Origin: Clostridiales bacterium UBA1742
Lineage (GTDB): Bacteria > Bacillota > Clostridia > TANB77 > CAG-508
Assembly: GCA_002314935.1 (NCBI GenBank)
Contig: DCHW01000014.1
Location: 1-35,212 of the forward strand
Direction: 5' to 3'
Length of the DNA stretch: 35,212 bases
A program made the position numbers and the translations under genes. Every line of letters starts with the position of its first letter. The first letter of the stretch is position 1. Under the pieces are notes generated by a model that worked only from the letters and a program-made list of their open reading frames with translations, did no database searches and was not told the origin of the DNA. Of the stretch, positions 1-9,096 are shown piece by piece.

Positions 1-866
1 AAGATAATGTAATAAAGATTGCTGATAATAAATATATATATTATGGACCAACAGCAGCAAATTCATTTAAACCATATTTTACAGTAAAATTTGATGCACA
101 TGGTGGAACAGGAAGTATGAGTAATCAATATATAGTATATGGAGTACAGACTAATTTAACAGCAAATACATTTAAAAACTCTGGATATACATTTAATGGA
201 TGGTATGCAAAAAGAGATGATGGAACATGGCTTGTAAAAGATAAAAATGGAAATACAAGTTGGCAAACTAAAGCACCTGAAGGTGGAAGCTATGTAAAAT
301 ATACTGATAAAGGAAGTGTTGCTTGGACAGCACCTGCAGGACATACAGTTACAATGTATGCTCAATGGAAACAAGTAAATGAAAAATATTGGTGGCCAAT
401 AGGAAGTACTACTACAACTACAGTAAATGGAAAGTTATTTGCAACTGGAACGCCTGTATCTACTTATATAAGCTCTGGTTATGGATATAGAACATTAAAA
501 GGTGAATACCAGTTCCATGCTGCAATTGATATTACTGCTGCTAATATAGCAAATAAATATGTAATTGCATCAAAATCAGGTGTAGTAGTAATATCTGAAT
601 ATCAGAGTTTGTGGGGACATACAATAGTAATTAAACATGATGATGGAAAATACACAAGATATGCACATCTGAATAGTAGAACAGTTACAAAAGGAGAAAG
701 TGTACAACAAGGACAAGTTATTGGAAAAGTTGGAAGTACAGGAAATTCAACAGGACCACATTTGGATTTCAGAATATTTAAAAATGGTAATGATACATCA
801 TTTTATATTAACAATGCAGAAAATCCTTTAAATTATGTAAGTGCAACTAATGCAAGACCACGATAA
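1..866 (+). CDS. Secreted InlB-repeat / M23 (LytM-like) peptidase, 5' truncated by the window edge
   Basis: The reading frame is open from base 3 to the TAA at 864-866, so this is the C-terminal part of a longer protein; the ATG at 117 lies inside a domain and is not the start. The first ~130 residues form a Listeria-Bacteroides (InlB B / Flg_new) repeat: KFDAHGGTGSM, then GYTFNGWYAK, ending TMYAQW. A M23 metallopeptidase domain follows, with SGYGYR, the zinc-binding HAAID (HxxxD), YAHLNS and GQVIGKVGSTGNSTGPHLDF. M23 enzymes cut peptidoglycan cross-links; the repeats suggest surface or secreted display. The usual HLHF zinc/catalytic motif reads HLDF, so the second His, normally a zinc ligand, is Asp. 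A strong terminator follows immediately. Confidence 0.85.
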   Translation, partial: DNVIKIADNKYIYYGPTAANSFKPYFTVKFDAHGGTGSMSNQYIVYGVQTNLTANTFKNSGYTFNGWYAKRDDGTWLVKDKNGNTSWQTKAPEGGSYVKYTDKGSVAWTAPAGHTVTMYAQWKQVNEKYWWPIGSTTTTTVNGKLFATGTPVSTYISSGYGYRTLKGEYQFHAAIDITAANIANKYVIASKSGVVVISEYQSLWGHTIVIKHDDGKYTRYAHLNSRTVTKGESVQQGQVIGKVGSTGNSTGPHLDFRIFKNGNDTSFYINNAENPLNYVSATNARPR

Positions 867-874
867 ATAAAATA

Positions 875-917
875 AAAAAACCAATTGCTAAATGTTAATT
901 TAGCAATTGGTTTTTTG
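875..917 (+). terminator. Intrinsic terminator after the M23 gene
   Basis: Perfect 13-bp stem (881-893 with 898-910, loop GTTA), preceded by an A run and followed by a T run, so it could work in both directions. Confidence 0.9.
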
Positions 918-967
918 TTGTCAAAAATCAATATAAATACATATTATATACTAATGGAGGTAGAAAT

Positions 968-1300
968 ATGAATTTATTAATATATTTTGCATTGCCAATT
1001 GCAACAATAATTATATCTGCTGTATTACAAAAATTTATAAAAAATCCTATATGGGTTGCTGCTGTGATTTTTGCAATTTTTTTAGTCGTTACATTTGCAG
1101 CTTTTGATGAAACATTTTTAATTGCAACATTAGCATATACATTATTATCATTAGCAACAGCATTTATTGTATCTAGATTAGAATTAGAAGAGCAAGAGGA
1201 TAATGATGAAGAGGATGATAATGTATGCTGTTGCAGTAATAGAGAAGTAAATTCAACACTATCATATAAATGTGGAGGCAACAGATATAGAAGATTTTAA
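968..1300 (+). CDS. Small membrane protein, DUF2651-like
   Basis: 110 residues, start chosen for the GGAGG about 8 bases upstream. Three hydrophobic stretches (about residues 3-20, 27-45, 48-68) predict an integral membrane protein. The opening (MNLLIYFALPIATIIIS, then QKFIKNPIWVA) resembles the DUF2651 family of small Bacillota membrane proteins, recognised from memory. The tail is unlike the core: an acidic run (EEQEDNDEEDD) leads into a triple Cys and a CGGNRYRRF end. Function unknown. It is separated from the upstream gene by a terminator and from nadD by a new promoter. Confidence 0.6.
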   Translation: MNLLIYFALPIATIIISAVLQKFIKNPIWVAAVIFAIFLVVTFAAFDETFLIATLAYTLLSLATAFIVSRLELEEQEDNDEEDDNVCCCSNREVNSTLSYKCGGNRYRRF

Positions 1301-1312
1301 CATATAATTTTC

Positions 1313-1341
1313 TTGCATAAATTATGTAAGTATGATATAAC
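1313..1341 (+). promoter_or_regulatory. Probable promoter for nadD-nadE
   Basis: TTGCAT (1313-1318), 17-base spacer, TATAAC (1336-1341), about 30 bases before the nadD start. Confidence 0.5.
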
Positions 1342-1373
1342 GAATTTAAATTAAAAATAAAGGAAATAGATTT

Positions 1374-1979
1374 ATGCAAGGAAAAGATTCTATAGCAATT
1401 TTTGGTGGAAGTTTTAATCCTCCTCTTAATTCGCATTTAAAACTTGCTGAACAAATATTAAATTGCAATTTAAAAATAACCAAAGTAATTTTTGTTCCAG
1501 TGAGTACTAAATATAATAAAAAAGGATTAGCAAATGATTCGGATAGATATAATATGCTTAATTTGATGTGCAAGTATAAATTAAATTTAGAAGTGTCAGA
1601 TTTAGAATTAAAAACTGAAAGACAGTTATATACAATAGAAACATTAGAACTATTTCAACAAATGTATCCAGAAAAAAATATTTATTTTATTATTGGAACA
1701 GATAATCTAAAAGAATTAAAAAATTGGAAAAGTCCAGAACAAATTTTAAATAAATTTAAAATAATTGTTATGGGAAGAAACAAGGATAATATAAATGAAA
1801 TTATTGAAAAAGATGAATTACTAAAAAGATATAGAAACTCATTAATAAATTTAGATAATGATATGATAATGTTAAGTTCAACTTTTGTTAGAGAACAAAT
1901 AAAAAATAAAAAAGATATTTCTAAATTTATGCCAAAGGAAATTATTGACTATATAAATAAAAACAATTTATATAAATAG
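1374..1979 (+). CDS. nadD: Nicotinate-nucleotide adenylyltransferase
   Basis: 201 residues, typical for NadD. The enzyme adenylylates nicotinate mononucleotide to deamido-NAD in cytosolic NAD synthesis. Visible motifs are the N-terminal nucleotidyltransferase loop (IAIFGGSFNPP, then SHLKLAEQ), FIIGTDNLKELKNW in the middle and MLSSTFVREQI near the C-terminus (the ISSTxIR-type motif). The nucleotide-binding (H/T)xGH motif is altered to LNSH, keeping only the last His. The start has AAAGGAAA upstream. nadE follows 42 bases later, so the pair makes the last two steps of NAD synthesis. The HD-domain yqeK gene often found beside nadD is absent here. Confidence 0.88.
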   Translation: MQGKDSIAIFGGSFNPPLNSHLKLAEQILNCNLKITKVIFVPVSTKYNKKGLANDSDRYNMLNLMCKYKLNLEVSDLELKTERQLYTIETLELFQQMYPEKNIYFIIGTDNLKELKNWKSPEQILNKFKIIVMGRNKDNINEIIEKDELLKRYRNSLINLDNDMIMLSSTFVREQIKNKKDISKFMPKEIIDYINKNNLYK

Positions 1980-2021
1980 TTTTTAAAGATGGTATATTAG
2001 CAATATAAAGGGAGAAAAAGA

Positions 2022-2775
2022 ATGATAAAAAATATTGAAGAAGAGATAAATAATATTACAGAATGGATTAGAGAATATGTAAAAAAATCACATGCAAACG
2101 GAGTTGTAATTGGGAATAGCGGTGGTAAAGATTCAGCGGTTGTAATAGCACTTGCTGCAAAAGCTATAGGAAAAGAAAATGTTTTAGCTATTGGAATGCC
2201 ATGTGTTTCTAATTCTGAGGACTTGGAAGATGCTAAATTAGTAACTAATGCGTTTAATATTAAAATGTTAGATATTAATTTGACAAATACATATTTAGAA
2301 ATGGAAAAAGTTATACAGGAAAAATTAAATGTTAATAATATAGCAGAGGAAATTTCGGTAGAAGGAAAAATAAATATGAAACCTCGTTTAAGAATGATAA
2401 CACTATATTCAATCGCACAAACAATGAATTATTTAGTTATGGGAACTGGAAATAAATGCGAAATTTATGTAGGATATACAACAAAATGGGGAGATAGTGC
2501 TAGTGATTTGAATCCTATAGCTAACTATACAGTTGAAGAAGTATTGCAAATTGGAAAATATTTAGGAGTTCCAGATAAAATAATAAATAAAGCTCCAAAT
2601 GATGGGCTTCGGAGGTAAAACAGATGAACAAAAAATGGGAGTAACATATAAACAAATAACAGAATATATAGAATATGGTGAAACTGATAAAGAAGCTAAA
2701 GATATAATAGAAAGAATGCATAAAAAATCAGAACATAAAAGAAACTTAGTACCAAATTATAATAGAAAACAATAA
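2022..2775 (+). CDS. nadE: NH3-dependent NAD synthetase, read through a +1 frameshift at CGG 2610-2612
   Basis: NadE amidates deamido-NAD to NAD, following NadD. The PP-loop SGGKDS lies at residues 33-38, and GTGNKCEIYVGYTTKWGD and LNPIANYTVEEV are typical. Frame 0 ends at TAA 2616-2618 after ...NKAPNDGLRR, too early for the family. Skipping C2610 and reading GGA as Gly gives ...APNDGL-GGKTDEQKMGVTY, the expected NadE C-terminal sequence, and runs to TAA 2773-2775. The result is 250 residues, close to the usual ~245. Residues 1-196 precede the shift and Gly197 follows it. RBS GGGAG lies about 9 bases before the ATG. A pseudogene reading is possible from this locus alone, but the same event recurs at four other loci here. 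Confidence 0.88.
2607..2613 (+). other. +1 recoding site in nadE (CTT CGG A)
   Basis: The in-frame codon CGG (2610-2612) is followed by A. Dropping C2610 gives CTT GGA GGT (Leu-Gly-Gly) and restores the conserved frame. Without the shift, TAA comes one codon after CGG. There is no homopolymer longer than three bases at the site. Confidence 0.8.
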
Positions 2776-2780
2776 AAAAA

Positions 2781-2870
2781 GTGGCTTCGCCACATTGTGC
2801 AGATTGCTTTGAAATCGCACTTTCTATGGAAACTTTTCTTTTTATTTCAGAAAGTTCTGGAGAACTTTCC
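2781..2870. repeat. Cluster of three short hairpins after nadE
   Basis: Hairpins lie at 2781-2793 (GTGGC/GCCAC), 2797-2820 (GTGC-A-GATT paired with AATCGCAC) and 2850-2869 (GAAAGTTCT/AGAACTTTC). They fill the gap between the convergent nadE and HAD genes. This could be a terminator region or a REP-like element; no second copy is seen in the window. Confidence 0.45.
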
Positions 2871-2874
2871 TACA

Positions 2875-2906
2875 TAATAAAAAAGATGTTAGATACTAAC
2901 ATCTTT
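2875..2906 (-). terminator. Intrinsic terminator for the HAD phosphatase gene
   Basis: An 11-bp stem (2882-2892 with 2896-2906, loop ATA) is followed on the minus strand by a T run. It begins right at the stop codon of the HAD gene. Confidence 0.8.
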
Positions 2907-3759
2907 AAAAATTTATAAATTTATAAACTGCTTCTGCAAAACCACCTGTTTCAACAGGCTTTGTTGTAATGTATTTAGCAACTTGTTTTAATTCATCATA
3001 ACCGTTTGCAACTGAAACACCAATTCCGGAATTTTTTACCATTTCTAAGTCATTTAAATTATCACCAACAGCCATAATTTCTGAACTATCAATTTTTAAA
3101 TAATTTTTTAATATATTAAGTGCAGAGTTTTTGTTTATTCCTTTAGGTGAAATATCTAAGTATTCATATTCTTTATTTATAATAAAATCTTTATATTCTC
3201 CATATTTTTTTATAATGGTAATATCAACATTTTCTGTATTTAAAATTTTATTTTTTATATCTAATAGAGATTTTTCTGCAGATATAATTAATTTAAAAAC
3301 ATTTGCTTTATTAAATTTTAAATAAAGGCTAATATCTTCAACAATAGTAATTTTTAAATCGTTTTTATAATTGTTAGATTGTTGTAATTTAGAATTTCTT
3401 AAATCCATGTATTTAGGTTCTTCTGTAATTATTTCTTTATCTGTATATAAATGAACATGTAAATGATTTTTTTTTGCAATATTTAAACAAGAAATGATTT
3501 CAGATTCTGTAAGTAATTTTTTATAAATTTCTTTTCCTGTTTTTAAATCAATAATTTGATTTCCATTTCCAAAAATTCCATAAGACGCATTAAATTTTGA
3601 ACACAATCCTTTAATAATAGGATATGTTTTACCAGTACAAACAACAAAATTAATATTTTTGCTATTTATATCTTTTATTGCTTTTATATTTTGTTCAAAA
3701 ATGTTATTGTTTTTATCAATTATGGTGCCATCTAAATCACTTGCAATTAACTTAATCAT
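2905..3759 (-). CDS. Cof-type HAD-superfamily phosphatase (HAD-IIB)
   Basis: 284 residues, typical of Cof/YidA-like sugar- or flavin-phosphate phosphatases. Motif I is SDLDGTIID (residues 8-16, with the nucleophilic first Asp), motif II is VVCTGKTY, the Lys region includes SPKGINKNSAL and motif III is GDNLNDLEMV. Substrate cannot be told from sequence. RBS GGGAG precedes the ATG, and a TATAAT lies upstream on the minus strand. It is transcribed alone, convergent with nadE. Confidence 0.85.
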   Translation of the reverse strand: MIKLIASDLDGTIIDKNNNIFEQNIKAIKDINSKNINFVVCTGKTYPIIKGLCSKFNASYGIFGNGNQIIDLKTGKEIYKKLLTESEIISCLNIAKKNHLHVHLYTDKEIITEEPKYMDLRNSKLQQSNNYKNDLKITIVEDISLYLKFNKANVFKLIISAEKSLLDIKNKILNTENVDITIIKKYGEYKDFIINKEYEYLDISPKGINKNSALNILKNYLKIDSSEIMAVGDNLNDLEMVKNSGIGVSVANGYDELKQVAKYITTKPVETGGFAEAVYKFINF

Positions 3760-3859
3760 TTAAAATTCTCCCTAATTTAATATAATTACACACTATTGAA
3801 ATTATACCATAAAAATGAAAAATAGTAAATATTTACCGTAAAAGTTATGTAAACAAATT

Positions 3860-3884
3860 CCCCTTTGAAATTACTCAAAGGGGA
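3860..3884 (-). terminator. Terminator hairpin after the 3892-4152 gene
   Basis: A 9-bp GC-rich stem (CCCCTTTGA paired with TCAAAGGGG) lies just after the minus-strand stop. The following T run is weak (AATTTG). Confidence 0.65.
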
Positions 3885-3891
3885 GAAAGGT

Positions 3892-4152
3892 TTATTTGCG
3901 GATTTCATCAGGAGGTGAACTTAATACCCAAGTAAGATATTTAGAATAACTTCCTTCGATAATTCTCAAACCAAGAGGAGCTAAAATTTCGTTTGCTCTT
4001 TCAACTGAAATAAGAAATTCAATAGCAATAAGATTTTGAACTGAATCAAGATCCATTGCAAGAACTGAAAAAACAGATCTTAAAAAATCTAGTTCATCTT
4101 CATTTTTAGATTTTTGAATATTCCGCATTACTGTTGCGAGATTTTCGTTCAT
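3892..4152 (-). CDS. Small uncharacterised protein; the one place where CGG must be read as a normal codon
   Basis: 86 residues starting MNENLATVMRNIQKS. I chose the ATG at 4152 over one 18 bases upstream because AAAGGAG sits about 7 bases before it and a promoter lies just outside. No recognised domain; probably helical and acidic. Codon use differs from neighbours: many CTT leucines, CTC and CGC, plus a CGG at codon 10 (4125-4123). Reading this CGG with a +1 shift would stop after about 20 residues, so a full-length product needs CGG as Arg or another amino acid. The unusual codon use suggests a recently acquired gene. Transcribed divergently from dnaE. Confidence 0.6.
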   Translation of the reverse strand: MNENLATVMRNIQKSKNEDELDFLRSVFSVLAMDLDSVQNLIAIEFLISVERANEILAPLGLRIIEGSYSKYLTWVLSSPPDEIRK

Positions 4153-4184
4153 AAAAATCTCTCCTTTCATTTTGATGTATATTT

Positions 4185-4214
4185 ATTGTACAATAGATAT
4201 ACATAATATGTCAA
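4185..4214 (-). promoter_or_regulatory. Promoter of the small minus-strand gene
   Basis: On the minus strand, TTGACA (4214-4209), 18-base spacer, TACAAT (4190-4185). Confidence 0.65.
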
Positions 4215-4233
4215 ATATAGGTATTTAAAATTA

Positions 4234-4262
4234 TTGCAAATTAGCTATAAATATAATATAAT
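4234..4262 (+). promoter_or_regulatory. Promoter of dnaE
   Basis: TTGCAA (4234-4239), 17-base spacer, TATAAT (4257-4262), about 23 bases before the ATG. An overlapping TATAAT lies at 4252-4257. Confidence 0.6.
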
Positions 4263-4285
4263 ACAAGCATAAAAAGGAGAACTTT

Positions 4286-7200
4286 ATGTCAGAATTTGTT
4301 CATTTACATGTACATAGTGAATTTAGTTTACTAGATGGAGCTAATAGAATAAAAGATTTACCAATAAGAGCAAAAGAATTGGGAATGGATTCGATTGCTC
4401 TTACTGATCATGGAGTTATGTTTGGAACAGTTGACTTTTATAAAGCATGCAAAAAAGAGGGAATTAAACCAATAATTGGTTGCGAGGTTTACGTAGCCCC
4501 AAGAACAAGATTTGACAAAGAAGCTAATATTGATAAACATTATTATCATTTAATATTGTTAGCCAAAAATGAAGTGGGTTATAAAAATTTAAGTCATTTA
4601 GTTTCGTTAGGTTTTACAGAAGGATTTTATTATAAACCACGTATAGATTATGAAATTCTAGAAAAGTATCATGAAGGTTTAATTGCATTAAGCGCGTGCT
4701 TAGCTGGAAATGTTAATAGAGAAATTTTAAATGAAAACATGGAAAAAGCAGAAGAAATTGCATTATGGCACAAAAATATATTTGGGGAAGATTATTATTT
4801 AGAAATCCAACCAAATGGATTACCAGAACAAGTTTTAGTTAATCAAAAATTAATAGAAATGTCTAAAAAATTAAATATACCATTAGTAGCAACAAATGAT
4901 GCACATTATTTAAAAAAAGAAGATGCATATAATCATGAAATATTACTATGTATACAAACTGGAAAAAAGATGACAGATGAAGATAGAATGCGTATGGGAA
5001 CAAATGAGTTCTATTTAAAATCTCAAGAGGAAATGAAAGAATATTTTAAAAATATACCAGAAGCAATTGAAAATACTGTAAAAATTGCTGAAAAATGTAA
5101 TGTAGAATTTGAATTTGGAAATACAAAACTTCCAAATTATGAAGTACCAAATGAATTTAAAACCCATACAGATTATTTTATTAAATTAGCAAACGATGGA
5201 CTGGTTAAGAGATATGGAGAAAATCCAACTAAAGAAATTAAAGAACGTTTTGATTATGAGTTATCTGTTATAGAAAAAATGGGATATGTAGATTACTTTT
5301 TAATTGTTTGGGATTTTATAAATTATGCAAAAACAAATGGAATATCTGTAGGGCCTGGACGTGGTTCTGGTGCAGGTTCAATTGTAGCATATGCTTTAGG
5401 AATTACAGATATTAATCCAATTAAGTATAATTTGCTTTTTGAAAGATTTTTAAATCCAGAAAGAATAAGTATGCCAGATTTTGATGTGGATTTTGATTAT
5501 GAAAGAAGACAAGAAGTAATAGATTATGTTGGTAGAAAATACGGAAAAGACCATGTATCACAAATTATTACATTTGGAACAATGTCTGCAAGAATGGTAA
5601 TAAGAGATGTCTCAAGAGTGCTAGATATTCCTTATCAAGAAGCAGATAAGTTAGCTAAAATGATTCCAAATGAATTACACATAACAATAAAAAAAGCATT
5701 AGAACAAAATAAGGAATTAGGGGATTTATATAATAGCAATGAACAAACTAAAAGAATATTAGATATTGCAATGGGATTGGAAGGAATGCCAAGACAAGCA
5801 TCAACTCATGCGTGTGGAATTGTTATTACAAAAGATCCAGTAATTTCATATGTTCCACTATATGTAAATGATGGAACAATATCAACTCAATATATAATGA
5901 CAACTCTAGAAGAATTAGGGTTATTAAAAATGGATTTTTTAGGATTAAGAACGCTAACTGTTATTTCTGATACAATAAAACTTGTAAAAAAAGTAAGAAA
6001 TGTTGATGTAGTATTTGATAAAGAAATGAATGACCAAAATGTTTTTGATAAAACATGGAGAAGCGGAAATACTTCTCGGAGTATTTCAATTTGAAAGTGC
6101 AGGCATGACAAGCTTTATGAAAGAATTAAAGCCAGATAGTTTAGAGGATATTATTGCAGGAGTTTCTTTGTATAGACCTGGACCTATGGATCAAATACCA
6201 AGATATATAAAAAATAAATTAGATCCAGAACATAGTGAATATACACATTCTGCTCTTGAACCAATACTAAATGTAACATATGGATGTATGGTTTATCAAG
6301 AACAAGTTATGCAAATAGTAAGAGATTTAGCTGGTTATTCTTTAGGAAGAGCGGACCTTGTTAGACGTGCAATGGGAAAGAAAAAATTAGATGTAATGGC
6401 AAAAGAAAGAGAAAATTTTATACATGGACAAACAGATGAAAATGGTAAAGTATTAATTCCAGGGTGTATTAGAAATGGAATAACAGAAGAAGCGGCAAAT
6501 AAAATATTTGATGAAATGGCAGAATTTGCAAAGTATGCATTTAATAAATCTCATGCAGCAGCGTATGCTGTGGTTGCTTATCAAACAGCATTTTTAAAAA
6601 CATATTATCCAGCAGAGTTTATGGCGGCTACTCTAAATAGCTTTTTAGGAAATTTAGATAAAGTACCAGAATATATTAATGAATGTAAAAAACTTAAAAT
6701 TGATATATTAAAACCAGATATTAATAAAAGTTACACAAAATTTGCTGTATATGGGGATAAAATTAGATTTGGACTTGGAAGCATTAAAAATGTTGGAATA
6801 GCTGTAGTAGAAACTATTGTTAAAGAAAGAAAACAAAATGGAGAATTTAAAAATTTTACAGATTTTTGTGAAAGAATGCAAGGTGAATCTGTAAATAAAA
6901 AATGTATAGAAAGCTTAATAAAAGCTGGAGCATTTGATGAATTCGGAGAAACAAGAGCAACTTTATTAGCATCATTTGAAACAATATTAGATACAATAAA
7001 TAACAATAATAGAAAAAGTTATCAAGGTCAAGTTACAATGTTTGACTTAGGAGAAAATGAAGATTTAGAAAAAATTAAATATAATTATGCTAAAATGCCT
7101 GAGTTAAATGAAAAAGAATTATTATCAATGGAAAAAGAAATGCTTGGAATCTATATAACAGGACATCCTTTAGAAAAAATAAAAGAACAAATTCAAAGAC

Positions 7201-7790
7201 GAGTAAATATGGATACATTAAAATTAAATAAATTAAAAGAAGAAAGTGTTGAAGAATATATTAATTTAGATGGAAAACTTGTTAAATTTGCAGGAATAAT
7301 TACATCAGTTAAGAAAAAATATACAAAAAGAAATACATTAATGGCTTTTATTACGATAGAAGATTTATATGGCGAATGTGAAATAATAGTATTTGATTCT
7401 TGCTATTCTAGAAGTTCTAATATATTACTTATAGATAATATTATAATTGTAGATGGAAAATTAAGTATAAGAGAAGACGAAGCACCAAAAATTGTTGCTA
7501 ATAATATAACAGAATTTAATGAAAATTATATAGAAAATAATAAAAGTACTGAAGTAAGAAAAAATATTAAAAAACCTAAAGTTATGGTAATAAATATAAC
7601 AAATTTAGATGAAGAAAAAAAATCTAAATTAAGAGGTGCGATTAAATTCTTTAATAGTGAAAGAAATAATATTGCAATAAAAGTAAAAATAGAAGATAAA
7701 ATATTACCATCTGGTGCAATATATGTTACAGATGAAATATATGAGCAATTTAAAGATATAGTAGGAGAAGAAAATATAAAATTGGAATAA
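4286..7790 (+). CDS. dnaE: DNA polymerase III alpha subunit (DnaE), read through a +1 frameshift at CGG 6077-6079
   Basis: C-family replicative polymerase. Order: PHP domain (HLHVHSEFSLLDGA at residue 6 on, ALTDHGVMFG), palm with GPGRGSGAGS near 356 and the catalytic aspartates PDFDVDFD near 397-404, HACGIVIT near 508, fingers with SLYRPGPMDQIP and FNKSHAAAYA, then an OB fold (KFAGIITSV near 1000). Frame 0 stops at TGA 6092-6094 after ...WRSGNTSRSISI. Skipping C6077 gives GNTS-GVFQFESAGM, the conserved GVFQ(L/F)ES motif, and continues to TAA at 7790. The restored protein is 1167 residues, the normal DnaE length; Gly598 is the shift residue. Without the shift the product would lack the fingers and the beta-clamp-binding end. 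RBS AAGGAG. Confidence 0.93.
6074..6080 (+). other. +1 recoding site in dnaE (TCT CGG A)
   Basis: CGG at 6077-6079, followed by A. Skipping C6077 gives TCT GGA GTA (Ser-Gly-Val) at the start of the GVFQFES motif. The frame-0 stop comes four codons after CGG. Confidence 0.85.
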
Positions 7791-7798
7791 AATAAGTA

Positions 7799-8080
7799 TT
7801 AATATGGATACCTCTCAAAGAGGTATCTTATTATTTGGTCTGCATTATATTCGGTTACGTTAATTAAAAAATTTTTATCTAAACAAATCCACATATTAAT
7901 TTTAAATTTATAATTGTTATCTATAAATACACCAATAATATCTGCAATTTCTGAACCATTTTTAAATTCTTTTTTCCAAGTAAGAGGAGAAGTTAATGAT
8001 ATTTTTTTATTATAATAGCTTTCCAAAAACTTTTGGATTTCTCCATTATTTTCTGAATATAAACTTATGCTTGGATTCAT
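7799..8080 (-). CDS. Uncharacterised 93-residue protein
   Basis: Starts MNPSISLYSENNGEIQ with AAGGGA about 9 bases upstream, and ends IRYLFERYPY. It has no signal peptide or membrane segment; alternating hydrophobic strands (IIGVFIDNNYKFKINMWICLD) suggest a small alpha/beta fold. I do not recognise the family. It is convergent with dnaE, with a gap of only 8 bases, and its last codons lie inside the shared hairpin at 7807-7827. Confidence 0.65.
   Translation of the reverse strand: MNPSISLYSENNGEIQKFLESYYNKKISLTSPLTWKKEFKNGSEIADIIGVFIDNNYKFKINMWICLDKNFLINVTEYNADQIIRYLFERYPY
7807..7827. terminator. Bidirectional terminator hairpin between dnaE and the convergent small gene
   Basis: Perfect 9-bp stem GATACCTCT/AGAGGTATC with loop CAA. 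On the minus strand it also encodes the C-terminus of the small protein. Confidence 0.6.
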
Positions 8081-8181
8081 ATAATATCATTCCCTTCAAA
8101 ATTAGTATTTCATAAAATAAGAACATTATTCAAAAGAATATAAATGAAAAAAATGGTAATAATATGCTTAGGTGATTGCAA

Positions 8182-9048
8182 TTGAAAAAAATAAAAATAA
8201 TATTAAGTATATTTACTATATTAATAATATTAAGTGGATGTAGCAATAATGAATATGAAAAACTAAAAAACAAAGTAACAGAAGAAATAAATTTTTTAGA
8301 TAATAAAATAATTGATATACTTAATGATTTAAATAATATTTCTTTAGAAAATTATAGTTTAGTATATAATAAAGTTGAATTAAATGAGCAAACAACAGAT
8401 ACTGTAGGAGATCAAAAAGGAAGTAAAAATCAGGAATCAAAAGAAAATACTCAAAGCGATAATGAAAATAAACAATTAAGCAATATTAAAACAACAGATT
8501 TAAAAGCTGAAACTGTATTAGAAAGTAATCAGGAGGATATAGATTGGAGACTAATAAAAGAAAAAATAGAAAATTTAAATACATCATGGAGTATTATTTT
8601 ACTGGATTTAAACAGTATAAATCCTGATAACACTGAAATACTAAATTTTAGTAATAAATTAAATGAAACAATTATTAGCATAGAAAATCAAAATAAAATA
8701 GAATCTTTAAATAATTTAAAAAAATTATATGAATATATTCCAAAATTTTTAGAAAGTAGTGGATTAAATAATAATGAACAAATTGTAAAAGAGTCAAAAT
8801 TATATTTAGTTAATGCTTATGTAGCTGTTAATGAGGAAATTTGGGATAATGTAAAAAACGAATTAATAAATTGTGAAACAAAATTTAATGATTTAACAAA
8901 TGATTATGAGTATATACAAAACAAAGAATACAAAGCAAATAAAATCTTTGTATTAATAAAGGAATTAGAAAACTCAATACATCTGAAAGATAAAAAATTA
9001 TTTTATATTAAATATAAAAATTTATTACAAAGTATAAATTCCATTTAG
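8182..9048 (+). CDS. Lipoprotein of unknown function
   Basis: Type II signal peptide: KKIKI, a hydrophobic stretch (IILSIFTILIILSG), then a lipobox ending at Cys in LSGCSNN, so the protein should be lipid-anchored outside the membrane. The TTG at 8182 fits best because AGGTGA lies 6 bases upstream; a TTG at 8176 would have no spacing. The mature part has a Gln/Ser/Asn/Lys-rich linker (about residues 70-110) between helical, mostly coiled segments with many Asn and Glu. No enzymatic motif seen. Transcribed in the same direction as rnpB. Confidence 0.65.
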   Translation: MKKIKIILSIFTILIILSGCSNNEYEKLKNKVTEEINFLDNKIIDILNDLNNISLENYSLVYNKVELNEQTTDTVGDQKGSKNQESKENTQSDNENKQLSNIKTTDLKAETVLESNQEDIDWRLIKEKIENLNTSWSIILLDLNSINPDNTEILNFSNKLNETIISIENQNKIESLNNLKKLYEYIPKFLESSGLNNNEQIVKESKLYLVNAYVAVNEEIWDNVKNELINCETKFNDLTNDYEYIQNKEYKANKIFVLIKELENSIHLKDKKLFYIKYKNLLQSINSI

Positions 9049-9058
9049 CATGTAAAAC

Positions 9059-9087
9059 TTGACTTTTTGCAAAAAAATATGTAAAAT
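9059..9087 (+). promoter_or_regulatory. rnpB promoter
   Basis: TTGACT (9059-9064), 17-base spacer, TAAAAT (9082-9087). Transcription would start near 9095, just before the RNA. Confidence 0.65.
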
Positions 9088-9096
9088 TATAAATAG

